Made by a program: the position numbers and the translations under genes | The notes under the pieces: generated by a model | Told to the model about the DNA's origin: nothing | Databases searched by the model: none | Seen by the model: the letters and a program-made list of their open reading frames with translations, nothing else | In this document: positions 39,659 through 48,680 of the stretch, one piece after another | How the letters are laid out: the number at the start of each line of letters is the position of its first letter | How positions within the stretch are numbered: position 1 is the stretch's first letter | Origin: Clostridia bacterium | GTDB lineage: Bacteria > Bacillota > Clostridia > Oscillospirales > Butyricicoccaceae | Length of the DNA: 64,000 nucleotides | Direction of reading: 5' to 3' | NCBI GenBank assembly: GCA_017455565.1 | Contig: JAFSZV010000010.1 | Location: 1 to 64,000 of the forward strand

Positions 39659-40921
39659 TCAGTCGGCCTTGTCAAGCTCGGTCAGCACGTTATAGAACAA
39701 CTGGCAGACCTCGGCGCGGGACAGGGTCTTCGCGGGGAGGAACGTCCGGTTGCTGTCCACGCCCTGGGTGATGCCCACCTTGTAGGCGTTCAGGACGTCC
39801 TGCTTGTAGCTGTCAGAAATGCTGTTATAATCGGGGATGTCCTGCTCCGTGACCGTCAGGTCGGGACGAGTCCCGTCCATGGCGGCAAAGAAGATCCGGG
39901 ACATGGCCGCAACGGCCGCCTCGCGAGGCATGGCAGCGTCGTAGTTGGCGGGCGTGATGACGCCGCGGTCGGCAATGTAGCCGGCGTCGATGCAGGACTT
40001 GACGGCTTTATAGGCCCAATAGCCGTTCTCCGTACCGTTGTCCAGCTTCTTGGTCTTGGCAGCAATGTTGCAGAACTGCGCGTAGGTGATCGTTCCCTCC
40101 GGGTCAAAGGTGCCGTCGCCCATGCCGTTGACGATGCCTCTGTCAGCCATGGCCTCAATGGCGGTGAAATACCACTTGGAGGGCAGCACGTCGGTGAAGC
40201 TGCCGTTGGGATCCTTGGTCGCGAAGGCCATCACGACCTCTTGGCCCTGCGCCGCGGCGCTGAGCTGCATGAAATCCAGCGTGAGCTTGTTGCCTTCGAT
40301 GGAAACGCCTACGGGTTCGCCCTTTGTCTGCTTCACGGGGGCGGGGAACTCGATCTCCCAAAGCAGCACGTAACCGTCCAAAAGCGCATCGGCCATCTCT
40401 TCCGCGGCCTCCTTGTCTTCCGCAGGGATCTCCTGGGCGGGTTCTTCCGTTTCGGCCGGCATTACCTTCATCTGGAAGTCCATGGTAATGACGCCGTTTT
40501 CGCCCTTGCGGAAGGTAGTCTTCCGCTCGGTCTCGGGCATCTGGGTCTCCGTCATGGAGGGATCAAGCTCCACCTGCACAAGCTGCGCGTTGAGTTCGTC
40601 CAAATTCTTGAACTCGGAGGTCACAATCTCGCCGTAATAGGTCTCGTCTTCATACACGAAGGACTGGAGAGCCGATTTCACTTCTTCCAGGCTGGCATAC
40701 TGCTTCCCGTTGTACTCAAACGTCACAGTTTCGGATTCGTCACCCGGCGTAAACATGTATTCCAGCAGTTCTTCCGAATAACCGGCCCTTACGTTGACCG
40801 TGCCGGTGCAGTCGTCATTGATCTTGACCTGTACGCTGGCCATCATCAGGGCACAGCCGCTGAGGCAAACCGCGAGCATGGCCATTGCCAGGATTAGTGC
40901 CAGAGCTTTCGTCTTTTTCAT
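39659..40921 (-). CDS. Lipoprotein with C-terminal SLH repeats
   Basis: 420 aa. Signal peptide with lipobox (LAVCLSGC), then a ~200-residue beta domain (VKINDDCTGTVNVRAGYSEE), an acidic linker (PAETEEPAQEIPAEDKEAAE), and SLH-like repeats (KWYFTAIEAMADRGIVNGMG; YKAVKSCIDAGYIADRGVIT; AYKVGITQGVDSNRTFLPAK). Both lipid anchoring and wall-polymer binding are predicted in one protein. Ribosome site AAGGAG. Confidence 0.85.
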   Translation of the reverse strand: MKKTKALALILAMAMLAVCLSGCALMMASVQVKINDDCTGTVNVRAGYSEELLEYMFTPGDESETVTFEYNGKQYASLEEVKSALQSFVYEDETYYGEIVTSEFKNLDELNAQLVQVELDPSMTETQMPETERKTTFRKGENGVITMDFQMKVMPAETEEPAQEIPAEDKEAAEEMADALLDGYVLLWEIEFPAPVKQTKGEPVGVSIEGNKLTLDFMQLSAAAQGQEVVMAFATKDPNGSFTDVLPSKWYFTAIEAMADRGIVNGMGDGTFDPEGTITYAQFCNIAAKTKKLDNGTENGYWAYKAVKSCIDAGYIADRGVITPANYDAAMPREAAVAAMSRIFFAAMDGTRPDLTVTEQDIPDYNSISDSYKQDVLNAYKVGITQGVDSNRTFLPAKTLSRAEVCQLFYNVLTELDKAD

Positions 40922-41219
40922 GTACGTTCTCCTTTTCTCTCTGTTGGTTTGTGTCCGGCTTGGCGGGCAGGACCGCTGCCGCCGTTCGGCTGACGTTAGT
41001 TTTATTGTACGATATCGCGGGCGACAAGTCAATGCTTATCTCACAAACAAAACCCCCGTTCATTTGCCCGCATTGTAGCACATTCCCGCGAAAAAGGAAA
41101 TAAAAACTCGCGCAACGATCTGTTGCAGCGCCCTTTTTTCGGGAAATGTGCTGTTGCGCTCCGCAAAAAAAGAGGTAAAACGGGCGCGCAAAGAGCAGAC
41201 GCTTTGCGTGCGGAAGGCG

Positions 41220-43130
41220 TTACAGGGTTTTGACGAACAGGCAGCGGATGGCGTTGAGCACCGCCAAAATCATCACACCCACGTCGGCGGCGATGGCGAT
41301 CCACATATTGGCCAGACCCAGTGCGGCCAACAGCAGGCAGAGCAGCTTGACTCCCAGAGCAAAGCCGATGTTCTCCTTTACGACGCGCAGACATTTACGG
41401 GCGATCCGGATGGCCTTGGCGATCTTCAGCGGGTCGTCGTCCATCAGCACCACGTCGGCCGCCTCGATGGCGGCATCGGAGCCCAGCGCGCCCATGGCGA
41501 TGCCTACGTCCGCCCGGGACAAAACGGGCGCGTCGTTAATGCCGTCGCCTACAAAGGCCAGCTTGCGCCTTCTGCCGCAGCCGCACAGCAGTTCTTCCAC
41601 GCAGGCCACCTTGTCGGCGGGTAGCAGCCCGGCCCGATAGTCGGTGATCCCCACGTCTGCGGCTACCTGTTTCGCGGCGGCTTCGGCGTCGCCGGTGAGC
41701 ATCACGAGCTTATCCACGCCGGCCCGCCGCAGCGCCGCTATGGCCTGCTTCGCCGTATCCTTCAACTGGTCGGCAATGACGATATGCCCGCAGTATTCTC
41801 CGTCGATGGCCACATGGAGCACGGTGCCCGCATGAAAGCATCCCTCATGTCCGATCCCCAGCTTCTGCATCAGCTTTTCGTTGCCCACCGCCACGGCCCT
41901 GCCGCCAATCTTTGCCGTGACGCCGTGGCCGCCGATCTCCTGCATCTCGGTCACCCGGTTCCCGTCGGTCTCTCTGCCGTAAGCGTCCCGGACGCTCCGA
42001 GCGATGGGGTGGCTGGAATTGCTCTCTGCGTGCGCCGCGTATTCCAGCAGCTTTTCGGGCGGGAGAGGGCTTTTGTGCACCGTTTTCACGGCGAAATTGC
42101 CCTTTGTGACGGTGCCCGTCTTGTCAAAAGCCACCGTCTTGACCTGCGACAGGGTCTCCAGATAATTGGAGCCCTTGATGAGGATGCCCTGGCTGCTTGC
42201 CCCGCCCAGCCCCGCGAAAAAGCTCAGCGGGATGCTGATGACCAGCGCGCAGGGGCAGGAGATCACCAGAAAGGTGCAGGCCCGCAGCACCCAGTCGCCC
42301 CACAGCGCGCCCGCCGTAGCGTAATGCTCCGTACCCAGCCCCGTCGCCGCGCAGAATAACGGCGGCAATACCGCCAGCGCCAGCGCCGCACAGCAGACAA
42401 CGGGGGTATAATATCTGGCGAATTTGGAGATGAAATTCTCCGATTTCGACTTGCGGGAGGCGGCGTTCTCCACCAGATCCAGAATTTTGGAGGCGGTGGA
42501 CTCCTCGAACTCCGCGGTGGTGCGTATCCTGAGCAGGCCGGTCATGTTGACGGTGCCTGAAAGCACAGGACTGTCCGCCTCTGCCTGGCGCGGGATGCTC
42601 TCGCCCGTCAGCGCCGCGGTATCAATGCCGGAGTTGCCCTCGATCACCACGCCGTCCAGCGGGATTTTTTCCCCGGGCCGCACCACGATAACAGATCCCG
42701 TCTCCACCTCGCTGGGATCCACCCGGACCAGCGCGCCGTCCCGTTCCACGTTGGCATAGTCGGGTCGGATATCCATAAGCTGAGCGATGTTCCGGCGGCT
42801 TTTTCCCACGGCACAGCTCTGGAACAGCTCGCCCACCTGATAGAGCAGCATAACCGCCACGCCCTCGCCGTATTCGCCCAGCACGATGGCGGCGGCCGTG
42901 GCCACCGTCATCAAAAAGTATTCATCGAAGACCTTGCCGTTTTTGATTCCCAGAAGAGCTTTTTTCAAGATGTCGTAGCCCACAAGCAGATAGGGGATCA
43001 AAAACAGCGTCAGGAGCGCCCATTTCGGCAAGCGCGACGCCACGATTCCCTCAGAGATCAGATAGAGCGGCACAAAAAAGATCGCCGCTGTCAGGATGCG
43101 GAGCAGCAGATTTTTTTGCTTTCTGTTCAT
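41220..43130 (-). CDS. Heavy-metal P1B-type ATPase (Zn/Cd/Pb type)
   Basis: 636 aa. Metal site CPC (VISCPCALVISI), phosphorylation DKTGTVTKG, TGES loop, GDGINDAPVLS hinge. No N-terminal HMA domain is fused; instead the 72-aa HMA protein upstream probably supplies it. Exports soft divalent metals. Probably co-transcribed from the palindrome-containing promoter upstream of the HMA gene. Confidence 0.93.
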   Translation of the reverse strand: MNRKQKNLLLRILTAAIFFVPLYLISEGIVASRLPKWALLTLFLIPYLLVGYDILKKALLGIKNGKVFDEYFLMTVATAAAIVLGEYGEGVAVMLLYQVGELFQSCAVGKSRRNIAQLMDIRPDYANVERDGALVRVDPSEVETGSVIVVRPGEKIPLDGVVIEGNSGIDTAALTGESIPRQAEADSPVLSGTVNMTGLLRIRTTAEFEESTASKILDLVENAASRKSKSENFISKFARYYTPVVCCAALALAVLPPLFCAATGLGTEHYATAGALWGDWVLRACTFLVISCPCALVISIPLSFFAGLGGASSQGILIKGSNYLETLSQVKTVAFDKTGTVTKGNFAVKTVHKSPLPPEKLLEYAAHAESNSSHPIARSVRDAYGRETDGNRVTEMQEIGGHGVTAKIGGRAVAVGNEKLMQKLGIGHEGCFHAGTVLHVAIDGEYCGHIVIADQLKDTAKQAIAALRRAGVDKLVMLTGDAEAAAKQVAADVGITDYRAGLLPADKVACVEELLCGCGRRRKLAFVGDGINDAPVLSRADVGIAMGALGSDAAIEAADVVLMDDDPLKIAKAIRIARKCLRVVKENIGFALGVKLLCLLLAALGLANMWIAIAADVGVMILAVLNAIRCLFVKTL

Positions 43131-43185
43131 CGTCTTTCCTCCTTACAAGCGCGGCGCAGCCGCAAAACGGCCGCGCCGGACCGAT

Positions 43186-43404
43186 TTACAGATAGATCTC
43201 GCAGTCGCTCTCGACCTTTTTGCAGTTGGCCCGCACGGCCTGCATCACGGCACCCTCGTCGGCTCCCTCCTCAAACTCCACCTTCATCTTCAGGGTCATA
43301 AAGCTGACGATGCAATCCTTGACGCCGGCAGTCTTTTTCGCGGCGTCTTCCATCAGGTTGGCGCAGTTGGCGCAATCCACGTCGATCTTGTAGCTTTTTT
43401 TCAT
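43186..43404 (-). CDS. HMA-domain metal chaperone, 72 aa
   Basis: MKKSYKIDVDCANCANLMED: CxxC metal motif; babba ferredoxin-like fold (GVKDCIVSFMTLKMKVEFEE). Stand-alone version of the ATPase N-terminal domain. First gene after the 32-bp operator. Confidence 0.88.
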   Translation of the reverse strand: MKKSYKIDVDCANCANLMEDAAKKTAGVKDCIVSFMTLKMKVEFEEGADEGAVMQAVRANCKKVESDCEIYL

Positions 43405-43429
43405 CTAAGCGGCCTCCTTTTTATTTTAA

Positions 43430-43461
43430 ATCAACATATGAACACTTGTTCATATGTTGAT
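43430..43461. promoter_or_regulatory. 32-bp perfect palindromic operator (ArsR/SmtB-like)
   Basis: Arms ATCAACATATGAAC and GTTCATATGTTGAT with a 4-base spacer, 25 bases before the HMA chaperone ATG. This is the type bound by ArsR/SmtB metal sensors. No such regulator is in this window, so it must act from elsewhere. Confidence 0.75.
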
Positions 43462-43537
43462 AATATATCTTTTCTCTGCCGCTGTCAACCGTTATTTGCG
43501 ATTTTCCGCGCAAAATAACGCAGCTTGCCGCTTTTTC

Positions 43538-43566
43538 TTGCAATTTTTCCGCCTTTTCGCTATAAT
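43538..43566 (+). promoter_or_regulatory. Sigma-A promoter of the dCMP deaminase gene
   Basis: TTGCAA, 17-base spacer, TATAAT; 36 bases before the start codon. Confidence 0.8.
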
Positions 43567-43602
43567 GCTGTCAAAGCCCCGTAGCCGCGAAGGAGGAAGC
43601 GT

Positions 43603-44076
43603 ATGAAAAACGACCGTTATATCAGTTGGGACGAATATTTCATGGGCGTGGCCGCGCTGTCTGCCCAGCGCAGCAAGGACCCTAACACCCAAGTGGGCGC
43701 CTGCATCGTCAACCCTAAAAAGCGCATCGTGGGCATCGGCTACAACGGCCTGCCCTACGGCTGCGACGACGACGTTTTTCCCTGGGACAACGACAAAGAA
43801 GGGTTTCTGGACAACAAATATCCCTATGTGGTCCATGCCGAGCCCAACGCCATTCTCAATGCCACCTGCCCGCTGGAGGACTGCACCCTTTACGTGACGC
43901 TCTTCCCCTGCAACGAGTGCGCCAAGCTGGTGATCCAGAGCGGCATCAAAAAGATTGTGTATATGGACGACAAATACGCCGACACCCTGTCCGATCAGGC
44001 CAGCAAGCGGATGCTGGACGCCGCCGGGGTGGAATATGTGAAAATGAATCGCATCACCGTAACGGTCGAACGGTAA
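43603..44076 (+). CDS. dCMP deaminase
   Basis: 157 aa. Zinc site HAE (78-80, VVHAEPNAI) and PCNEC (Cys103/Cys106); NTQVGACIVNP and GIGYNGLP substrate loops. Makes dUMP for thymidylate synthesis. Start after GAAGGAGGAAGC. ComEB-like by size. Confidence 0.94.
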   Translation: MKNDRYISWDEYFMGVAALSAQRSKDPNTQVGACIVNPKKRIVGIGYNGLPYGCDDDVFPWDNDKEGFLDNKYPYVVHAEPNAILNATCPLEDCTLYVTLFPCNECAKLVIQSGIKKIVYMDDKYADTLSDQASKRMLDAAGVEYVKMNRITVTVER

Positions 44077-44152
44077 ACAAAAAGCGCCGCGTTGGGATAC
44101 GCTTCATAAAGATGTTGCTTTGAGGCAGTTGTCACGAACGAAAAGAATATAA

Positions 44153-44186
44153 ACCAGGCGTGACCGAAGTGGTCACGCCTGGTTTG
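44153..44186. terminator. Bidirectional terminator
   Basis: AACCAGGCGTGACC / GGTCACGCCTGGTT perfect arms followed by T-rich DNA, after the deaminase gene. The remaining 100 bases to the next gene contain a second short hairpin (GGATTTTGG / CCAAAATCC). Confidence 0.82.
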
Positions 44187-44288
44187 ATTGTTGCGTTCTC
44201 TGGATTTTGGGGGCCAAAATCCGATGCTCGTTATCACTGCGGACTATATTAGACCGGTTCGACAACCTGAAATCAGCCGGGCAATTGC

Positions 44289-45650
44289 TTACAGCTTTTT
44301 GCAGGTGAGATCGTCGAACATCAGGCAGCCGTCGCCGAATTTCAGCGTGAGCATGCCGCCCTTGCGGCCAAACTCATCCTCGCCGAGGGGATAGAGGCGG
44401 AAGGTCATTTCATCCCCATCGTCAAGGGCATGGACATGAAGCTCTCCATCCTTCATGAAGACCTCATCGATCATGAAATCGGCGTCTTCGGGGTGCTCGT
44501 ATTTGCCGCAGAAGCTCTCCCACTTCGACTTGTCGGGGTTTTTGAGGGCGATATCCTCAATGGTTCGTATCGGCTTTGGCTCCCGGTCTCTCGCAATATC
44601 CGAAACCCCGTTATAAAAGCCGTCAAATCCGCGTTCGTCCTCCGGTCCACGGCAGCAGAGAACAATCAGGACACGATCACAGTCTACGCCGCGCTCAAAA
44701 TGTGTGATGTATCCGGGCCAGCCGCCGTCGTGCAAAACGACGCGTCCGATCTTCGGATCATTGTAAATGTCCCAGCCGAAGCCGTAGCCGATCTCGTCCG
44801 GTTCTCCCCAGTTTCCATGTTCACCGGAATTGAGTGTTCCCGGTGTATACATTTCTGTCTGCTCTTCCTTGCTGAGCAGCGTTTCGTTTCGCAGCGCGCG
44901 ATCCCATTTAAGCATGTCGAAGATATTGGTGTAAACAAATCCATCACCGGATTCTCCGTCAAGCAGGACGACCTCGCGATACGACTCCAGCTCATCTGGA
45001 ATCCGGTACACATCGTCCTCGAACACAAGACCGCGAGCGAAGTTCTCAAATGGAATCCCATCGATGCGGATGTGACAGACGCGGGTATTGTTCATTTCGC
45101 ACGGCTCAAAAATCTCTTTCTGCATAAAATCCTCGAATGGCCTGCCGGATACTTTTTCGACGATCTCTGCAAGCAGGCAGTAAGCCGTGTTGGAATACTC
45201 AAACTTCTCTCCCGGTGCAAACAGTGGTTCTTGTCCGCATTCTTTCAGAAAACGCACACAAAGACTGTTGTCGGGCGTGCCGTCCTCGTCGGTCAGCGTT
45301 TCCATCGCCCACTCCTCATGATCGGGCAGACCGCAGGTGTGCGTCAGCATATGGCGGATCGTGATCCCCTTGTACGGGTTTTCAGGGAAGAACTTGCTTA
45401 ACTCGTCCTCCAAAGACAGCAGACCTCTCTTGCGCAGCAGCATGATTGCCGCTGCGGTAAACTGCTTGCTGACAGAAGCGAGTTCAAAGATGCTCTCTTC
45501 CGTAATAGGCTTCTTATCCTCCGGATCGCAAAAGCCGAGTGCGCCTTTACTTACGATCTTGCCGTTTTCCGCATACAGCCATGCGCCGGTGAACACGCCC
45601 TTTTCATGTGCCTCGCGGGCGAGGTTTTCCATCATTGTTTTCTTATCCAT
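44289..45650 (-). CDS. Beta-lactamase-like serine hydrolase
   Basis: 453 aa. Class C fold motifs: SVSKQFTAAAIMLL (Ser-x-x-Lys), EYSNTAYCLLAEIVEKVSGR (Tyr-x-Asn), and HDGGWPG in the KTG-like place. No signal peptide, so cytosolic; a C-terminal beta domain (SKWESFCGKYEHPEDADFMI). Esterase or D-aminopeptidase type rather than drug resistance. Last host gene before the mobile element. Confidence 0.85.
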   Translation of the reverse strand: MDKKTMMENLAREAHEKGVFTGAWLYAENGKIVSKGALGFCDPEDKKPITEESIFELASVSKQFTAAAIMLLRKRGLLSLEDELSKFFPENPYKGITIRHMLTHTCGLPDHEEWAMETLTDEDGTPDNSLCVRFLKECGQEPLFAPGEKFEYSNTAYCLLAEIVEKVSGRPFEDFMQKEIFEPCEMNNTRVCHIRIDGIPFENFARGLVFEDDVYRIPDELESYREVVLLDGESGDGFVYTNIFDMLKWDRALRNETLLSKEEQTEMYTPGTLNSGEHGNWGEPDEIGYGFGWDIYNDPKIGRVVLHDGGWPGYITHFERGVDCDRVLIVLCCRGPEDERGFDGFYNGVSDIARDREPKPIRTIEDIALKNPDKSKWESFCGKYEHPEDADFMIDEVFMKDGELHVHALDDGDEMTFRLYPLGEDEFGRKGGMLTLKFGDGCLMFDDLTCKKL

Positions 45651-45944
45651 ACTTATTCCTTCACAAATTCCGATTTGAAATCCTCAAAATCATAGGCATC
45701 CGCCAGTGATTATAGGGCTTTAATGAAATTCTCTGAAACCGTTGAAAACAAAGGATTTTCCACAGTCTGTTCACCGAATCCCTTTATTAAATGTTATACC
45801 GTTTCTATAACACCCGCGCCGCTCATAAGGGCAAAAATAAGGGCAAGAAAATCCCATAACAGGATATAACAAGGTGTGGCAATCGGGAGCCTGTGACATA
45901 TGTGCGAATACATCAACAACGATATTATACAGGAGGATTTCACA
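45651..45944. other. Left flank of the mobile element, non-coding
   Basis: AT-richer DNA with no gene I can support. Holds GAAATTCTCTGAAACC (from 45724) and AAGGGCAAAAATAAGGGCAA (45826-45845), both like sequences that follow the integrase at 57 kb; probably element-end DNA. Confidence 0.5.
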
Positions 45945-46322
45945 ATGGAAAAGTATATTTTTGATAAGAACAACGGTCTTTGGTATGAGCTTCAAGGCGA
46001 CTATTACATCCCCTGCCTGACAGTACCGGCTCAAGAAGAACGGTCCATCGGGATTTGGGGGCAGCGGCACCTGCGGTACATCAAAGCCGATCGCAAAGCC
46101 CTGTACATGGAGCTGCTGACCAGCGGCAGACTGAACACCTACCTTGCCGACATCAACGAGCAGGCGACGGAGCAAATACTCCTGCTGACAAAGCAGATGG
46201 CCGAGCGTGAGGGTGTCACCGAACAGCTAAAGGCACAGGATCAAATGCTGTGGGTACAGCGAATGAACAACATTCGGGACAGATCAACAGAGATAGTAAA
46301 TCATGATCTGATTAACGCATAA
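45945..46322 (+). CDS. TnpV-family transposon protein
   Basis: 125 aa: MEKYIFDKNNGLWYELQGDY, YIPCLTVPAQEERSIGIWGQ, RHLRYIKADRKALYMELLTS, GRLNTYLADINEQATEQ, the TnpV pattern found on Clostridia transposons and mobilizable elements. Start after AGGAGGATTTCAC. Small basic/helical protein; role in the element unknown. Confidence 0.88.
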   Translation: MEKYIFDKNNGLWYELQGDYYIPCLTVPAQEERSIGIWGQRHLRYIKADRKALYMELLTSGRLNTYLADINEQATEQILLLTKQMAEREGVTEQLKAQDQMLWVQRMNNIRDRSTEIVNHDLINA

Positions 46323-46443
46323 GATATCGGGCGGCGGGGAACAATCCTCGCATCTTTTCCCTTTGACGTTTTTCTTCGTTGGAGTTATAAGTTGCTATGC
46401 TGTTTAGCGTTACTAAATAGTGGCTATTAGTAGAAGAAATATA

Positions 46444-46527
46444 ATGGACAATAAATATGTTCAACAGTTTAAGAAGGGATCTTTGGAAATGATCCTAAGA
46501 ATACTTATATGTAATATACTTGTTTAA
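46444..46527 (+). pseudogene. PadR-family regulator fragment
   Basis: 27 codons, MDNKYVQQFKKGSLEMILRI, match the first residues of PadR regulators (KY-QFKKGSLE-ILL-LI). The frame ends at TAA where the family would continue with the winged helix. Truncated relic. Confidence 0.6.
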
Positions 46528-46534
46528 CAAAGGC

Positions 46535-46564
46535 GCCGCTTTTGTCTACAAAGGCAAAAGCGGC
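46535..46564. terminator. Bidirectional terminator
   Basis: GCCGCTTTTG / CAAAAGCGGC, 10-bp perfect arms, T-rich after. Insulates tnpV/PadR DNA from the regulator gene. Confidence 0.75.
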
Positions 46565-46661
46565 ATCTTTCTCTCTTTTTTAGGCCAAAACGTAAAAAAG
46601 CAAAGAGTACGTTTCTAGTTTCTATCTCCGAAAAATGCCAAAAAGGTTAAAGGGACAGGAC

Positions 46662-48515
46662 TCAAAGGAGCGGCCATTGACTATTGAGTATGCCGAGTTT
46701 CAGCCTATTCAGCATATCAATTGTTGCTCGTCTGTCCTCCGCATGCTGTTCCATAAGTATAGTGAGATAGTTGGACACCGATTCCCTCAGTGCGGGGTTG
46801 CGAAATACAAACGCGGCATATGGAGCCTGACTGCGCAGAACAGCCACAGCGTCTTTTCTCGTGAGGATTTGAATGCCCTGAAACGGCGCAAGAGGCAGAA
46901 GCGTCAGATGGAAATTTCTTTCGTTTTGCACCAACCCGATAATTGCTGCTATATGCTCCGCATATTCCTCCGGCGTATAATCAATGGCAAGTTCCGTCAG
47001 GTTCAGCGAAAAATTGAGGCGCCGACCCATTGCCGCCGCTCTGTCCGGAAGGCAGAGGAGCATGTTCACACTGTGTTCCCGCAGGGATTCTTTAAACTGC
47101 TGCCGCAGCTCGTGATGCCGGGAAAGCACCCTGGCCTTAAGCTCCTCTGAGACGTCGGCACGGGAGAGCATACGTATCATCAGGGTTTCCGGCACGGTGA
47201 CGATTGGAAATTCATGTAGCAGATAATCCTGTGTTTCCGGGAAACTGAGCCAGTTCTTGTGGAACTTGTCACGCATAGCGGAGGTGTAAACCTCCAGGAA
47301 CGGCGAAGCGGCGGCGAACATGGCGTCATACTCCCGTTTCAGTTGGGAGAGATATTCCCTGTTCGTGATGTAATCATACGAGCGATCTTTATCCGCACCC
47401 ACAGGGTAAAAACCGTGTATACATGCCCCGCCCGACCGCAGAAATACCGTGTGGTGGAATCTTGGATTGCGCTCCCTTCGAAACACGTACGGCTCGATCA
47501 TGCCGGAGATATAAAGGGGAAACCAGCCCTTGATGGCGTTCACCATCTCCCCACTCTCGCGGTCCACATTGTGGATGATCCGGATCCTCACGCCGCTGTT
47601 TACGCATTTCAGCATAAGGGACGCCCACAGAGCAAAGTATGCCCGATCCCCGCTCATCCAGTCCATGGGCTCGTCTGAATAGAGCAGCAGCTCCCCGCCT
47701 TCGCGGGCGGCATCGGAAAGAAAATGCACCACGGCAGAGCGCAGGCCCTCCGTTCCCGCGTAACGGGAGGATACGGGTACATCCGGAACTTCCGGAACTT
47801 CCGGAGCAGTGGCGGAGAGTCCTGCTTCGGGAACAAAATCGTCCAGCGAGCACAAAAGCTGCCGGGCCATTTCCGCCTTGTCTTTTTCCGGAGAAGTATC
47901 GTAGAGCCATGCTGAAAGAGAATCCACGTTCAGGTGTTCTGCCTCCGCGCTGCAAAGGCTTGCCAGCGCCGGTATCTTGCCTTTCTTCTCGGCCCTGTCC
48001 AACAGGACTGTTGACAGCCGCTCGGAAAGCCGGTCGTTTCTCTGCGGCGAGTACAGTCCGGTGCGATAGCGGCTGACCATAGAAACGTCTACGTTTAGCA
48101 GAAAAGCGAACTGACGGTTGGATATCTCCAGCAGGGTCATAATACTGTCCAGCCGCTCCCCGAAGGTCTGGCGCTGGCTGGCTCTTTTCTGTTTCGACTT
48201 CGGCGTCATCGTGCGGGAGGGCAGTACCACGTCCACGGTTTCATACAGCCAACTGATAAGGGCGGGAATCAGGGTTTCCCGGTCAGTGTTTTTTACGCCG
48301 CACAGCTCTGCCAGCAGGGGCAGGAGGTTCTCATAATCCGCATAGCCGTAGACGCCGCCTGCAAAGGACGCGATAGCGCGGCTGGTGGGTTTAGGCTCCC
48401 GGTTGCCGGTTTTCAGCTTGGAGATGTTGCCGGATGAACAACCTGCAAACCGGGCAATTTGGGTATTATTGCATTGCAGCAGGGCAAAAAGCGCGGTGAT
48501 CCTCTCTGACAGCAT
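46662..48515 (-). CDS. Large XRE-type regulator of the element, 617 aa
   Basis: Two HTH-like regions: residues ~1-45 (LFALLQCNNTQIARFAGCSS, GNISKLKTGNREP) and ~118-165 (LDSIMTLLEISNRQFAFLLN, VDVSMVSRYRTGLYSPQRND). Then a long C-terminal region of unknown fold (DAAREGGELLLYSDEPMDW; IRIIHNVDRESGEMVNAIKG; MIEPYVFRRERNPRFHHTVF), phospholipase-D-like or sensory in feel but without HKD motifs. Divergent from the SLH surface protein with a 12-bp-arm palindrome between, so probably its regulator. Start after AGAGGGG. Confidence 0.72.
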   Translation of the reverse strand: MLSERITALFALLQCNNTQIARFAGCSSGNISKLKTGNREPKPTSRAIASFAGGVYGYADYENLLPLLAELCGVKNTDRETLIPALISWLYETVDVVLPSRTMTPKSKQKRASQRQTFGERLDSIMTLLEISNRQFAFLLNVDVSMVSRYRTGLYSPQRNDRLSERLSTVLLDRAEKKGKIPALASLCSAEAEHLNVDSLSAWLYDTSPEKDKAEMARQLLCSLDDFVPEAGLSATAPEVPEVPDVPVSSRYAGTEGLRSAVVHFLSDAAREGGELLLYSDEPMDWMSGDRAYFALWASLMLKCVNSGVRIRIIHNVDRESGEMVNAIKGWFPLYISGMIEPYVFRRERNPRFHHTVFLRSGGACIHGFYPVGADKDRSYDYITNREYLSQLKREYDAMFAAASPFLEVYTSAMRDKFHKNWLSFPETQDYLLHEFPIVTVPETLMIRMLSRADVSEELKARVLSRHHELRQQFKESLREHSVNMLLCLPDRAAAMGRRLNFSLNLTELAIDYTPEEYAEHIAAIIGLVQNERNFHLTLLPLAPFQGIQILTRKDAVAVLRSQAPYAAFVFRNPALRESVSNYLTILMEQHAEDRRATIDMLNRLKLGILNSQWPLL

Positions 48516-48555
48516 ATGAACCCCTCTTTTGCTTTTGATGAGAACAGTATAGCAT

Positions 48556-48592
48556 TTGGACAACTTTATTGCAATGAAAAAAAGTTGTCCAA
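48556..48592. promoter_or_regulatory. Palindromic operator between regulator and surface protein
   Basis: TTGGACAACTTT and AAAGTTGTCCAA, 12-bp perfect arms, 13-base spacer, directly upstream of the surface-protein promoter. Likely bound by the divergent XRE regulator. Confidence 0.7.
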
Positions 48593-48594
48593 TG

Positions 48595-48623
48595 TTGTAC
48601 TTGATTTGCCCCCTTGCTATAAT
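48595..48623 (+). promoter_or_regulatory. Promoter of the SLH surface-protein gene
   Basis: TTGTAC, 17-base spacer, TATAAT; the -35 is 2 bases from the palindrome, fitting repression or activation there. Confidence 0.7.
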
Positions 48624-48680
48624 GTATTTGTATATCTGGCAAAAACGCACTCTTTTGCTTCATATGAGGAGGTTTTGACC

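Noticed and set aside
48516-48680. Longer N-terminus for the SLH surface protein
   Set aside because: Would run through the promoter and operator; the signal peptide and ribosome site fix the start at 48681.
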